DNA of 38,118 nucleotides from an uncultured Acetatifactor sp. (GCA_910578215.1 CAJTPH010000002.1:121516-159633), one strand, 5' to 3'. Positions 17,803-26,345 are shown, numbered from the stretch's first letter. A program made the numbers and translations. The notes: generated by a model from the letters alone, not told the origin.

Positions 17803-18819
17803 TTATTCCGCCGAATTCAAAGTCTCCTCTATAATCCTGTGATATCTCTCTATCACATCGCTTCCAATGCCGGAATTCTCATACTGCCTTATGCCGATAT
17901 TATCCATCTGCAGAAGATATTTTCCGATAAAGTCCGTCGCCTTCTCCGCGCCGCTTAGATTCATGTGCCTTAAGTCCGCCGCCACGTCGGTGGAAATATT
18001 TAAGCCTGCCGCCTCGATATATTCCCTGGTGTTGAAATCAATAAACGGTATATTATACTGGTCCGCATATTCCTGGAGCCTGTTATGATACCCGTCGTCC
18101 CAGCGGTTCAGCTCGTTGCTTGCCATCAGCGATTTCACCAGAATCAGTTTAATCCCCTTTTCATCGCAGTATTCTCTGAGCTTGTCAAGATAAGGGAACT
18201 TCAGATAAGCCGTCGCCGTCTCGTCTCCTGTCACGAGCGGATTTTGATATTTCTCGCCCGCCTCGCTTGCCAGGGGCACGAAGCCCCGCAGATACCGGCG
18301 GTTTTCATCGATTTCAGACTTGAACGTAAGCTCGTTTATTTCCCATCCGTCATGCAAAACAAAGACCGGAAACACCACCTTATAAAAATTTCTCTTATAA
18401 ACGCCCGCAAGCCTTAAATAATTATGATTGATTCCCATACTGTAAAGCGACCGGATATCCGTGGCAATATCCCCGTGAGACATGGGAACCGCCATGGCTT
18501 CCGCCACGATGGCCTTATAGCTATGGTGTTCTGCAGCCTCCAAAGCCCATATATAGCCTGCCAGCATGGATTGGTTGGAGGTGCCTAGATTATAGCTGCT
18601 TATTCCGTGCTTCTCATACAATTCTATCGGTGAAAAGGCGGTATATGACATGCTCCCCCCGATAAAAATCACATCGATCGTATCCGGCTCCCAGTCATAA
18701 AAGGTTTCATGGTTATTCAGCACGCGCAGATTCCGAAATGCAATTACGGAACAGCCATACAGAGCCGCCGCCGCTAAAAGCAGAAAAAAAACACCCTTTA
18801 AAAATTGCCGCTTACTCAT
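17803..18819 (-). CDS. SGNH-type acyl hydrolase/transferase, membrane-anchored (DltD/AlgX-like role)
   Basis: The 338-residue protein has an N-terminal membrane anchor (about 7-28) and an extracytoplasmic SGNH domain. The nucleophile lies in IGGSMSYT (S56), and the end of the domain has DLRHMN, giving D282 and H285 to complete the triad. SNQSM (81-85) may supply the oxyanion residues. Such proteins act with MBOAT acyltransferases to pass acyl groups to extracellular polymers, as DltD does in teichoic acid D-alanylation and AlgX/AlgJ in alginate acetylation. It lies 13 bases after the MBOAT gene. It is the last gene of the operon. Confidence 0.8.
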   Translation of the reverse strand: MSKRQFLKGVFFLLLAAAALYGCSVIAFRNLRVLNNHETFYDWEPDTIDVIFIGGSMSYTAFSPIELYEKHGISSYNLGTSNQSMLAGYIWALEAAEHHSYKAIVAEAMAVPMSHGDIATDIRSLYSMGINHNYLRLAGVYKRNFYKVVFPVFVLHDGWEINELTFKSEIDENRRYLRGFVPLASEAGEKYQNPLVTGDETATAYLKFPYLDKLREYCDEKGIKLILVKSLMASNELNRWDDGYHNRLQEYADQYNIPFIDFNTREYIEAAGLNISTDVAADLRHMNLSGAEKATDFIGKYLLQMDNIGIRQYENSGIGSDVIERYHRIIEETLNSAE

Positions 18820-18832
18820 TATGCATCTCCCG

Positions 18833-20353
18833 TCAAAATATCTGGTATATAAAGTTTACCGCATTATACTGCTCGCCATACTTTCCGCAGATCACGACCG
18901 CAACCAGAAAGCCCAGCCATACAAACCACCGAAACGGAAGGATCTGCCGCGCCACCCAAGCCCGAGCATACCCGTCTTTTTCCCGCAATACCGCCGCCGT
19001 GACCAAAAGCAGCACCGAAATTAAAATAACGATCCAGTCAGATATGTTCAGCCCAAGCTGCAGCAGGCTTTTATTAAACAGATTTTCCAGGTGCAGATTG
19101 CCATTGACGGTCATAACAAGCATATTTTTAAAAAAGGCAAGCGCCCCTCCGACGGTTTCCGCCCGGAAAAATACGGCTCCCACGGCATAAATTAGGTAAG
19201 TCCGAATGGACTGAAGGAGACGCCAGCTGAAGCTGTCCTCATGGACCTTTAAAAGCCGTGTGACCTTCTTTAATCCCGGCGCACACAGATCCCCCAGCAT
19301 CAATAGCGCCCAATACCACAGGCTGACTCCCAGAATATACTTTACGCCTCCGTGCCATATGCCCATCACCAGCCAGAGCACAAGCATTCCCAGGGCGGTG
19401 GAAATAAATTTTCCGTATCTCTTTCCGAATTTTTTCTTTGCAGAGCTTCCCAGACGGACCATCCGTTCTGATTTCAAAAGGGGGTAAAGCACATAATCCT
19501 TCGCCCACGTTCCCAGTGTAATGTGCCATCTCTGCCAGAATTCCTGTATGGAGCGCGCAAAAAACGGATTATTAAAATTTTCCGGCAGCTTAATTCCAAA
19601 GCACTCCGCCGCGCCGATCACAATATCCATACACCCGGAAAAATCAGCGTACATCTGAATCGGATAGAGCAATAAGGCGATCCACAAAAAAACCGCCTCC
19701 TGGGTCTGCATTTCCCAGATTGCATTTACCACCGCTCCCACACGCTCCGCCAGTACCAGCTTCTTAAAAAAGCCCCATAGAATCCTCTGCGCCCCGAAAG
19801 TAATATTCTCATATGATAGCGGATGCTTCTCATATAAGGCTTCCAGCTGACTGTACCGGCTGATGGGTCCGGTTATCATCTGGGGGAAAAAACACACAAA
19901 CAAAAGCAGCTTCAGAGGATTTTTCTGCGGCTCAATACTTCCCCAATAGCAGTCCAGAATATAGCCGATGACCTGCAGCGTATAATATCCCATTCCCAGG
20001 GCGGCAAGATATGGCATGACGGCAGCTTCCCCAAAAAAGGGCATCCACAGGCCCTTTCCCTTAAAGACAAACCACAAGCCCACATTGATAAGGACCGCGC
20101 CGACTCCAAGGCAGGCCGCAAGCTTCCTTCCCCTGTCCGTCTCCGCCCCTTTTCCACGCGCAAAGCGGGTGCTTATATATGCGGCAGCCGTGGATATCAG
20201 TATATATACAAAGGTGTAGGGCGCCGCCGACATACAGTAAAAAATCAGGCTTAATACCAGAAGCTCCACCCATTGCCAGGATTTGGGCAGTATATAATAC
20301 AGCGAAACACCTGCACAGATCATTAACAAAAAACCAAACGAAGTAATCGACAT
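18833..20353 (-). CDS. MBOAT family membrane O-acyltransferase (DltB/AlgI-like)
   Basis: The 506-residue polytopic protein carries the MBOAT landmarks: CFFPQMITGPISRYSQL (154-170), QMYADFSGCMDI (233-244), NNPFFARSIQEFWQRWHITL (261-280) and the catalytic histidine in MGIWHGG (H334). MBOAT proteins move an acyl group from a carrier in the cytoplasm to an acceptor outside. In AlgI the donor is unclear, and in DltB it is D-alanyl-carrier protein. Here a carrier protein gene precedes it by 39 bases and an SGNH gene follows, so a carrier-bound acyl donor as in the Dlt system is likely. The acceptor polymer is unknown. Confidence 0.9.
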   Translation of the reverse strand: MSITSFGFLLMICAGVSLYYILPKSWQWVELLVLSLIFYCMSAAPYTFVYILISTAAAYISTRFARGKGAETDRGRKLAACLGVGAVLINVGLWFVFKGKGLWMPFFGEAAVMPYLAALGMGYYTLQVIGYILDCYWGSIEPQKNPLKLLLFVCFFPQMITGPISRYSQLEALYEKHPLSYENITFGAQRILWGFFKKLVLAERVGAVVNAIWEMQTQEAVFLWIALLLYPIQMYADFSGCMDIVIGAAECFGIKLPENFNNPFFARSIQEFWQRWHITLGTWAKDYVLYPLLKSERMVRLGSSAKKKFGKRYGKFISTALGMLVLWLVMGIWHGGVKYILGVSLWYWALLMLGDLCAPGLKKVTRLLKVHEDSFSWRLLQSIRTYLIYAVGAVFFRAETVGGALAFFKNMLVMTVNGNLHLENLFNKSLLQLGLNISDWIVILISVLLLVTAAVLREKDGYARAWVARQILPFRWFVWLGFLVAVVICGKYGEQYNAVNFIYQIF

Positions 20354-20392
20354 TTCACTTTCATCCTATATTCCGTATTCTTTGATTCCCGC

Positions 20393-20635
20393 CTACTTGC
20401 CCATATCCAGGATAATGTCCACCATTTCTCCCACGTTTTTCATTGTGACGACCTTGCCCATCGGTATCTTAAAGGAAAACTCCTCCTCCACCGCCACCAC
20501 CAGGTTAATATGTTCAAAGGAATCCCAGTCCTCAATATCGTCCGCCGTGGTTCCGTCAGTTATTTCGATGCTCTCATCGTCAAAAACATCCCTGAAAACA
20601 CCTGTAAGCCTCTCGTACACTTCTTCCCTTGTCAT
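20393..20635 (-). CDS. Acyl carrier protein, dedicated to the operon
   Basis: The 80-residue acidic protein has the carrier fold and the attachment motif DWDSFEHINLV, with S39 as the phosphopantetheine site. Its DSF in place of the fatty-acid DSL, and the early acidic TADDIEDWD, are common in ACPs of secondary pathways and of FkbH partners. The ATG at 20635 has a perfect AGGAGG. It should carry the acyl group made by the FkbH protein (or the transketolase pair) and present it to the MBOAT. A palindromic repeat lies between it and the MaoC gene. Confidence 0.9.
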   Translation of the reverse strand: MTREEVYERLTGVFRDVFDDESIEITDGTTADDIEDWDSFEHINLVVAVEEEFSFKIPMGKVVTMKNVGEMVDIILDMGK

Positions 20636-20655
20636 TTTATGTTCCTCCTATTTTA

Positions 20656-20783
20656 AGTTCCGTCTCTGCTCTGCGACGCCCCCATTAGGGGAAGCAATTT
20701 CCATCTGTGTTTCTCACAGCTGTAAATTCCTTCCGGGCGTCTTCGTTTCGAGACTGTTTTTTGTTTTTGAGTTCCGTCTCTGC
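20656..20783. repeat. Dispersed palindromic repeat, copy A
   Basis: The 14-mer AGTTCCGTCTCTGC occurs at both ends (20656-20669 and 20770-20783). Between them CTTCGTTTCGAGACTGTTTT (20741-20760) matches a segment of copy B. GTCTC (20662-20666) can pair with GAGAC (20750-20754), and GACGCCC (20675-20681) with GGGCGTC (20735-20741). It fills the gap between two genes of one operon. Confidence 0.8.
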
Positions 20784-21208
20784 TACCTCAGAACCAATAT
20801 TTTCATCTCGGCCCTGGAAACGCTCTCGTCTCTGTCATTTTTTATAACCGCCTTCACCCGGATCAGCTTCAGACTCTCCTGCTTGTCAACCACTTCCCCG
20901 CGGACGGCGAGCCTGTCGCCCGCATAGACCGGCTTCTGAAACTTAATGTCCAGGCTGTGTATCAGGCTGTATTTCCCCGGCAGATATACGCCTGCAAGGG
21001 TGGAGTAAAAGGATGCCGTCAGCATGCCGAAGGCCACATGCCCGCTGAATTTTCCGTCTCCCACGTCACTTGCAAAGGAATCGTCCCTGTGCAGCGGATT
21101 GATGTCCCCTGTCAGCTCTCTGAAGCGGTCCTCCATATCCTTTGTGACCTGAACCTCAAAGCTCTCCGCCTGTCCGATCATCAGATCACAGAACCGATAC
21201 TCGTTCAT
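20783..21208 (-). CDS. MaoC-like (hot-dog) hydratase/dehydratase
   Basis: The 141-residue single hot-dog domain contains the (R)-hydratase 2 motif with catalytic D37 and H42 in the segment GDINPLHRDD, and FGMLTASFYSTLAG and FQKPVYAGDRL later. Family members hydrate enoyl-CoA or dehydrate 3-hydroxyacyl groups, also on ACP. ATG 21208 is preferred over GTG 21214 because it follows AGAGGGAG at good distance and overlaps the transketolase stop as ATGA, a coupling arrangement. In this operon it would act on a carrier-bound acyl group, or it may be a pure binding domain. Substrate unknown. Confidence 0.82.
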   Translation of the reverse strand: MNEYRFCDLMIGQAESFEVQVTKDMEDRFRELTGDINPLHRDDSFASDVGDGKFSGHVAFGMLTASFYSTLAGVYLPGKYSLIHSLDIKFQKPVYAGDRLAVRGEVVDKQESLKLIRVKAVIKNDRDESVSRAEMKILVLR

Positions 21209-22143
21209 AAGCACTCCCTCTCCACGGCACGCGCAATGCTTAACGCATCCAGATGATTCGCCTCTCTGACGGTTTCCTGGGATTTTCCGTAGCCCTCCGC
21301 AAAGACATCGTTTAAGCCGATTCTGAACAGCCTTTTTCCGGCTCCGTGCCCGGCGAGAACCTCCGCCGCAATGCCGCCAAGCCCCCCATATATATTATGC
21401 TCCTCCACAGTCACAAGCATGTCCGCGTTTTCCGCATACCGCAGCAGATTGTCCCCGTCAAAGGGCTTTATGCGCGCCACGTTCACCACCGTCGCCGCAA
21501 TGCCCGCTTCCTCCAGGATATCCGCCGCTCCCATCACATCCTCCAGGATGCTTCCCGTGCAGAAGACCACGACTCTTTTACCGGAGGCGGCGCCTTTGTC
21601 CCCCCGCAGGGCATCCTGCCCCGAATCAGGCAGGCGATACCCATCCTCAAAGAATTCCTTTTCATTATTCATGCCGATACGGATATATACGGGACCGGTA
21701 CAGCTATGGGCTTCCTCCACGCAGGCTGCCACCTGTAAAGGCGTTGCGGGTGAAAGGATCCTCAGGTTCGGCAGCGCCCGCAGCACGGCGATATCCTCCG
21801 TCGTATGGTGGGAGGGTCCCAGAGAGCTCCATGCCAGCCCGCTTCCCATGCCCACTATCTTTACGTTCAGGTTCTGAAAGCATATGTCGTCCCTGATAAA
21901 CTCAAGGGACCTGTATGCCAGAAAGGCGCCGGCCGTATAGACAAAGGGAACCTTCCCCGCCGTTGCAAGCCCCGCAGCCACGGCGGTCATATGCTCCTCC
22001 GCAATTCCGAAATTCAGCATCCGGCCGGGGAAATTGCGCCGAAACATCTCGTCAAAGCCCGTACCGCTGTCCGCCACCAGATGAAGCACCCTTTCGTCCG
22101 CCTCCGCCAGCTCCATCAATTTACTTATATACGCTCTCTGCAT
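21205..22143 (-). CDS. Transketolase-like protein, C-terminal half
   Basis: The 312-residue protein matches the pyrimidine-binding and C-terminal domains of transketolase (or DXPS/2-oxoacid dehydrogenase E1 beta). NFGIAEEHMTAVAAGLA (44-60) holds the glutamate that activates thiamine diphosphate (E49 or E50), followed by SHHTTEDIAVLRALPN and EEHNIYGGLGG. Split transketolases like this are frequent in archaea and in accessory pathways of bacteria, as well as in central metabolism. It begins three bases after the N-terminal half and should form a heterotetramer with it. Location in an acyl-transfer operon argues for a pathway-specific ketol transfer. Confidence 0.9.
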   Translation of the reverse strand: MQRAYISKLMELAEADERVLHLVADSGTGFDEMFRRNFPGRMLNFGIAEEHMTAVAAGLATAGKVPFVYTAGAFLAYRSLEFIRDDICFQNLNVKIVGMGSGLAWSSLGPSHHTTEDIAVLRALPNLRILSPATPLQVAACVEEAHSCTGPVYIRIGMNNEKEFFEDGYRLPDSGQDALRGDKGAASGKRVVVFCTGSILEDVMGAADILEEAGIAATVVNVARIKPFDGDNLLRYAENADMLVTVEEHNIYGGLGGIAAEVLAGHGAGKRLFRIGLNDVFAEGYGKSQETVREANHLDALSIARAVERECL

Positions 22144-22146
22144 CGC

Positions 22147-22974
22147 CTATATCATCTCCTCGTCCGAAATGCCAAGCTCTGCCTGGAATATCTTCTTCTC
22201 TTTTCTGTTGGGCAGCTTAAAGTGCCATATGGGATTGTTTTCCATGATGGACACCCCCTTGCCCTTTATTGTATGGGCAATGATAAGAAGCGGCCTGTCC
22301 GTGTCGTTCCTTTCCCTGAACAGCGCTTCCAGCGCCTCCGGGTCATGGCCGTCCGCTTCCTTTACCAGCCACCCGAAGGACTGCCATTTTTCAGCCCAGT
22401 TGGTATGGGCTATGGTCTCTGCCACGGAGGTCATCTTCTGAATTTCGTTGCAGTCCAGAATAACCACAAGATTGTTCAGCCTGAAGGCGGGGGCGGAAAG
22501 CGCCGCCTCCCATATGGTGCCCTCCTCGCACTCCCCGTCCCCGATAATGACAAAGGTTCTTGCGTCCGTCCCGTCCATTTTCTGCGCTATGGCCATTCCC
22601 ACGCCCATGGATAAGCCGTGGCCCAGAGAGCCCGTTGAAGCCTCTATGCCCGGCAGATCCCTCATACAAGGCTCTCCGCCCACATGAGAGCCCCGCTGCA
22701 GAAAGGTTTTTATTTCCTCCGCATCCAAAAGCCCAGCCTCGCACATCACCCAGTAAAGCGCCAGCCCCGCATGCCCCTTGCTCAAGATAAGCCTGTCCCT
22801 GTCCGGGCTTTTAAGGTTGTCCCTTGTGCAGTTCAAAATCCCCTTCACGTACAGAGCATACAAAATTTCCAGGCAGGAATAGCAGGAAGCGAGATGTCCC
22901 AGCCCGCCTCTTTCAGCTGTCAAATAAATCTGCTTTCTCAGTTCCCTGCATACGTTTACATCAGAATCCCTCAA
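22147..22974 (-). CDS. Transketolase-like protein, N-terminal half (ThDP-binding)
   Basis: The 275-residue protein is the diphosphate-binding domain of a split transketolase. It contains GGLGHLAS, LSKGHAG (65-71), STGSLGHGLSMGVGMA (113-128) and the ThDP/Mg motif GDGECEEG (145-152) ending with N176. The start is TTG 22974, seven bases after GAGGTG, and it overlaps the aldo/keto reductase end by 14 bases. It pairs with the C-terminal half directly downstream. Together they would move a two-carbon ketol unit between sugars, or, as in certain antibiotic pathways, generate a glycolyl group for a carrier protein. The second role is an inference from the neighbours. Confidence 0.9.
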   Translation of the reverse strand: MRDSDVNVCRELRKQIYLTAERGGLGHLASCYSCLEILYALYVKGILNCTRDNLKSPDRDRLILSKGHAGLALYWVMCEAGLLDAEEIKTFLQRGSHVGGEPCMRDLPGIEASTGSLGHGLSMGVGMAIAQKMDGTDARTFVIIGDGECEEGTIWEAALSAPAFRLNNLVVILDCNEIQKMTSVAETIAHTNWAEKWQSFGWLVKEADGHDPEALEALFRERNDTDRPLLIIAHTIKGKGVSIMENNPIWHFKLPNRKEKKIFQAELGISDEEMI

Positions 22975-23812
22975 AATTATTCACCTCGTCCGAATCTAAC
23001 CCCAATCCGCCAAGAAACGGCAGCCCGTCAAGAATCAACATCTCGTCCCGGCTCAGCTCAAAATGCTTAGTCTCTATGTTTTCCCTCATCCGTTCTTTAT
23101 TTGTAGTCTTTGGAAGCACCACATATCCATGCTGCAGAGCCCATTTCAGACAAAGCTGCGCGGCGGTTACACCCTTTTTTTCCGCCATCAGACAAAGCCT
23201 TTCATCTGACAAAAGCTGCCCGTTACCCAGGGGGCTTCCGGCCTCCAGCTGTATTCCCCGCTCCTTACAGTATGCTGTCAGCTCCGGGTTCCACATGCCC
23301 GGATGGCACTCCACCTGATTCATAAAGGGCAAAACGGAAGCCGTCTCACTTAGCTCCTCCAAATGATGCTGCTTGAAATTGCACACTCCGATGGCACGCA
23401 CACAGCCTTCCCTGTAAAGCTGCTCCAGCCCTCTCCAGGTCTCGGCGTTGAGCTCTCTGTAATTGCCGCACTGCTTTGCAGGGACGGGCCAATGGATTAA
23501 ATAGGCGTCCAGATAATCCGTTTTCAGCTTTTTTAAGGAGCGCTTACACGCTTCCTGGGCTTCTGCGTATCCATAGCAGGTCCGCCAAAGCTTGTCCTGT
23601 ATAAACAGCTCCTCCCTGGGCAGCTTCAGTTCCCGGACCGCCCTTCCAAAAGCCATCTCGTTCGTGTATGCCATAGCGGTGTCAAACAGCCTGTACCCGC
23701 ACTGATAAGCGCTGTCCACCGTCTCAAGCAGCTGCTCCCTGTCCGTGATCCTCCACGTCCCCAGACCCACGGAAGGAATAAGGACGCCGTTTCTAAGTTG
23801 TACCTTCTCCAT
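22961..23812 (-). CDS. Aldo/keto reductase
   Basis: The 283-residue NAD(P)H-dependent reductase has LRNGVLIPSVGLGTW (6-20) and the catalytic tetrad D44 (FDTA), Y49, K74 and H107 (LIHWP). PKTTNKERMRENI near the end is the cofactor phosphate site and suggests NADPH use. The family reduces aldehydes and ketones, often sugars or 2-oxo esters. Its ATG lies three bases after GAGGT and overlaps the FkbH gene by 20 bases, so they are translationally coupled. Its substrate here may be an intermediate in the acyl group pathway, for example an aldehyde or keto product of the FkbH or transketolase steps. Confidence 0.92.
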   Translation of the reverse strand: MEKVQLRNGVLIPSVGLGTWRITDREQLLETVDSAYQCGYRLFDTAMAYTNEMAFGRAVRELKLPREELFIQDKLWRTCYGYAEAQEACKRSLKKLKTDYLDAYLIHWPVPAKQCGNYRELNAETWRGLEQLYREGCVRAIGVCNFKQHHLEELSETASVLPFMNQVECHPGMWNPELTAYCKERGIQLEAGSPLGNGQLLSDERLCLMAEKKGVTAAQLCLKWALQHGYVVLPKTTNKERMRENIETKHFELSRDEMLILDGLPFLGGLGLDSDEVNNFEGF

Positions 23813-25589
23813 TTACCTCAATCACCCTGTTCTTGACCGCATAATCACCCGAAACGGAGTATTCCCACACGGTCGCGCCGTCCTCATCCTCCGATATCTT
23901 CTCAAAGCCCTGTCCGGCATAAAAATCCTTAACCATGCCGTTTTTAACGGTAGGATAAAAATATCCCCTGATTTTTGCGATCCCCGATTCCTGACATTTT
24001 TTTACCAGCTCGTCCATCATGGCAAATTCCATGTCTCTCTTTAAGACACGGCAGCTCATCAGCCAAAGATCGATGTGAAGGATATCGCCCTCCCTCTTTC
24101 CTATGACGACGCTCACTACGCCGTTATCCCCGAATTTATCCTCCAGCCTCCCATACAGCGTGAGCTGAAGCGGGTCAGCCGCCGCAGCTTCTATTTCCGC
24201 CTGACTGTACCGCCTGGTGGTCAGATTAAACTGATTGCTCTTATTGGTCAATTGGGAGATACGAGACATATATTCCGGCTGAAATTCCCTGATTGTGCCT
24301 TTCATTTCAAGGCTGGACAAATATGCGCCGTAATCTGTATAGGACGCCTGCTGCTGCCTGCGCATGGCATTTTCCCGGTACATGTCGCTGCGCTTTAAAT
24401 CATCCTCCGAAAGGCTGGTAACTTCAAAAAAGCCGCTTCTGTCAAGAATTTTTATATAGTGCTCCGCGCAGTCAAGCTCCGGCACCGCCGCCTGAGGAGC
24501 AGTCTGCCTGATGATTTCACGCTCAGCCGGATTATCGTCCACAAAAACAAAGCTCTCCGGCAAAAGCTTTAATTCCTCCGCCGTCTCCTGAAGGTTCCTT
24601 GCCTTGGTTTCCCAGTTTGCCTTAAATACCACGAAATCATCCTTTTTCAGAACCGAGTCCCGTCTCTCAAATCCCGTGGATGCCGCCGCCTCGTCATTTT
24701 TGGAATTTACGGTGAGAAGCACTCCCAGCTGCCTGTGCTGTCTAACGTACTCCTGAAACTCCGCATATACCTGTCCCAGGGAGGTTTCCTGGCCGATCTC
24801 GATATTTTCCATCCCGTCGTCGCCGATCACGCCGCCCCACAGAGTATTATCCAGGTCCAGGTTAAGCGCCTTCTTATTCTTTCCAAAAATGGATTTTATA
24901 ATGTTTGCCAGCTGGAAAGCCACATAAGGAATAGCCGGCACGCACATGGCATATTTATACATATGCCAGTAAAAAGGGTCCGACCATTTTTCCAGCCCGT
25001 AATAGGAAGCCTCGTAATGGATGTCATGAATAAAGAAATTAGCGTGGGACTCTGCAAAATCAGAAAAAAGCAGATTCAACCGGGATATAAAGTTCACCCT
25101 CCCCCTGTAATCTGCCGCATCCTTGTTACCCATCAGCCTGTAAAACGGAAGCTCAAAATTATTTTGGATAATGGTGCAGTGGTAAGCGTCGAAAATATGC
25201 TCCCACAACCCCTGAAACCTGTGAAACACCCCGTTCAGCTTGTCGGCAGCCATATCCTTTGAATCCGTCAAAGCAGGAAACTCGTTGATATTTCTGTTAG
25301 ATGTGTGAATATAGACAATATCGGGAGCAAATTCCTCCAGCTGCGGGTTCGGAAACATCCCGTCCTCATAAAACCGGTTATATTCCGATTCGTAAAAGGA
25401 CGGCTTAATTCCGTAGTTCAGCAAAAAAAGCTCCAGCACATTCCTTATGTCGTTTGTTGTGCTCCCGCCCAGAATGGCAATTTTCTTCTCCACGAACGAA
25501 ATGTCGTCCCTTTGCAGAAGCTCTCTTTTTATGGACTTTTTCTTCTTGAGTATCCACTCCGCGTCAAACGGATAATCCAATTCTCTCAT
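23793..25589 (-). CDS. FkbH-like HAD-IIIC protein with N-terminal SGNH-like and C-terminal GNAT-like domains
   Basis: The 598-residue protein has an SGNH-like N-terminal part (ILGGSTTND, 39-47), the HAD motif LDLDNTLWGG (244-253; D245 and D247 the active aspartates), FVFVDDNPAERE as a later HAD motif, and a GNAT-like C-terminal domain (NQFNLTTRRYSQ, GDNGVVSVVIG, SCRVLKRDMEFAMMDEL). FkbH proteins of polyketide pathways take 1,3-bisphosphoglycerate, remove phosphate and load a D-glyceryl unit onto an ACP. With an ACP in the same operon this reaction is the best prediction. The start at 25589 follows AGGAG at twelve bases. It is the first gene of the operon. Confidence 0.88.
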   Translation of the reverse strand: MRELDYPFDAEWILKKKKSIKRELLQRDDISFVEKKIAILGGSTTNDIRNVLELFLLNYGIKPSFYESEYNRFYEDGMFPNPQLEEFAPDIVYIHTSNRNINEFPALTDSKDMAADKLNGVFHRFQGLWEHIFDAYHCTIIQNNFELPFYRLMGNKDAADYRGRVNFISRLNLLFSDFAESHANFFIHDIHYEASYYGLEKWSDPFYWHMYKYAMCVPAIPYVAFQLANIIKSIFGKNKKALNLDLDNTLWGGVIGDDGMENIEIGQETSLGQVYAEFQEYVRQHRQLGVLLTVNSKNDEAAASTGFERRDSVLKKDDFVVFKANWETKARNLQETAEELKLLPESFVFVDDNPAEREIIRQTAPQAAVPELDCAEHYIKILDRSGFFEVTSLSEDDLKRSDMYRENAMRRQQQASYTDYGAYLSSLEMKGTIREFQPEYMSRISQLTNKSNQFNLTTRRYSQAEIEAAAADPLQLTLYGRLEDKFGDNGVVSVVIGKREGDILHIDLWLMSCRVLKRDMEFAMMDELVKKCQESGIAKIRGYFYPTVKNGMVKDFYAGQGFEKISEDEDGATVWEYSVSGDYAVKNRVIEVNGEGTT

Positions 25590-25718
25590 ACGTCTCTATG
25601 CTCCTGCCCGCTGAAGCAGGCATCCATTTCACTTATTCACTATTTCAACTCAGTTCCAGGCCTCCGGCATTTTTCCCTGTGAAATATCGCGGTTATATGC
25701 CCCCCACAGCCTCTGGAA

Positions 25719-25747
25719 ATTATATCAAAAAAATTAAAATATAGCAA
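25719..25747 (-). promoter_or_regulatory. Sigma-A promoter of the FkbH operon
   Basis: On the minus strand TTGCTA (25747-25742), exactly 17 bases of A/T-rich spacer, then TATAAT (25724-25719). The transcript would begin near 25712 and have a leader of about 120 bases. There is no sporulation-type sigma motif in its place. Confidence 0.75.
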
Positions 25748-25764
25748 GGGCAATTTACCCCTGC
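25725..25764 (-). terminator. Possible terminator of the VanZ gene, overlapping the next promoter
   Basis: On the minus strand GCAGGG (25764-25759) can pair with CCCTTGC (25750-25744, one bulged base), followed by the T-rich TATATTTTAATTTTTTT. The stem is short and the T-tract is broken, so this is tentative. The same bases form the -35 and spacer of the FkbH promoter. Confidence 0.35.
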
Positions 25765-25826
25765 GAAAAGCCTGCAAATCTGCCGCTGCCCATAGCCGCA
25801 GGCCGGCTGGGAGAGCTGATATGCCG

Positions 25827-26345
25827 TTAATCCTTTCTTTTTTTCCAGAACAAAAGCAAATAGACCATGCAACCCAGCATGGCTCCTATCATGTTCGTCA
25901 AAATATCATCTAATTGAAAGAAGCCCCGCCCGGTGACCAGCTGCAGGCACTCCACACCCACGCTGGTGGCTGCCCCAAAGGCGGTGCAGCTGAATATATT
26001 CCTCATGCCGCGAAAAGCCAGGCTGCTTACAAAACCATAGGGGATAAAAAGCAGCACGTTCTCTATCACAAAGGCATTGTTGCGGCTATTGATGCCCCAG
26101 GAGGAAAACAGCTCCAGGTCTATCACCTTGCTGCCCCCGCTCTCTCTGGACAAAAGAGTAATCAGCAGGATCACCGCAAAATAAATGCAAAACGCGGCAA
26201 CGGGCATTATCCGGACCGGCTTTTGCTCACCGCTGCGCTTCTTCTGCACCCAAAGAACCAAAGCGGACGCCGGAATCCCGATTACCAGCGCCCACGGAAG
26301 GAACCTCATCACCGACAGCATATCCTTGTATATATACTTTATCAT
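25827..26345 (-). CDS. VanZ family membrane protein
   Basis: The protein of about 172 residues has four or five membrane segments and the VanZ-like core with NAFVIENVLLFIPYGFVSS and GVECLQLVTGRGFFQLDDIL, in which the acidic residues and the FQLDD motif are conserved. VanZ gives low teicoplanin resistance in enterococci, and the wider family has no firm function. Start 26345 (GGGGCGG before it) is preferred. A longer start at 26411 would overlap the upstream gene by 40 bases. It lies upstream of the FkbH operon but behind a separate promoter, so a functional link is not certain. Confidence 0.8.
   Translation of the reverse strand: MIKYIYKDMLSVMRFLPWALVIGIPASALVLWVQKKRSGEQKPVRIMPVAAFCIYFAVILLITLLSRESGGSKVIDLELFSSWGINSRNNAFVIENVLLFIPYGFVSSLAFRGMRNIFSCTAFGAATSVGVECLQLVTGRGFFQLDDILTNMIGAMLGCMVYLLLFWKKRKD

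Noticed and set aside
25827..26345. VanZ gene as evidence of a glycopeptide resistance cluster
   Set aside because: No vanA/H/X or two-component genes are present. VanZ-family proteins are common outside such clusters.
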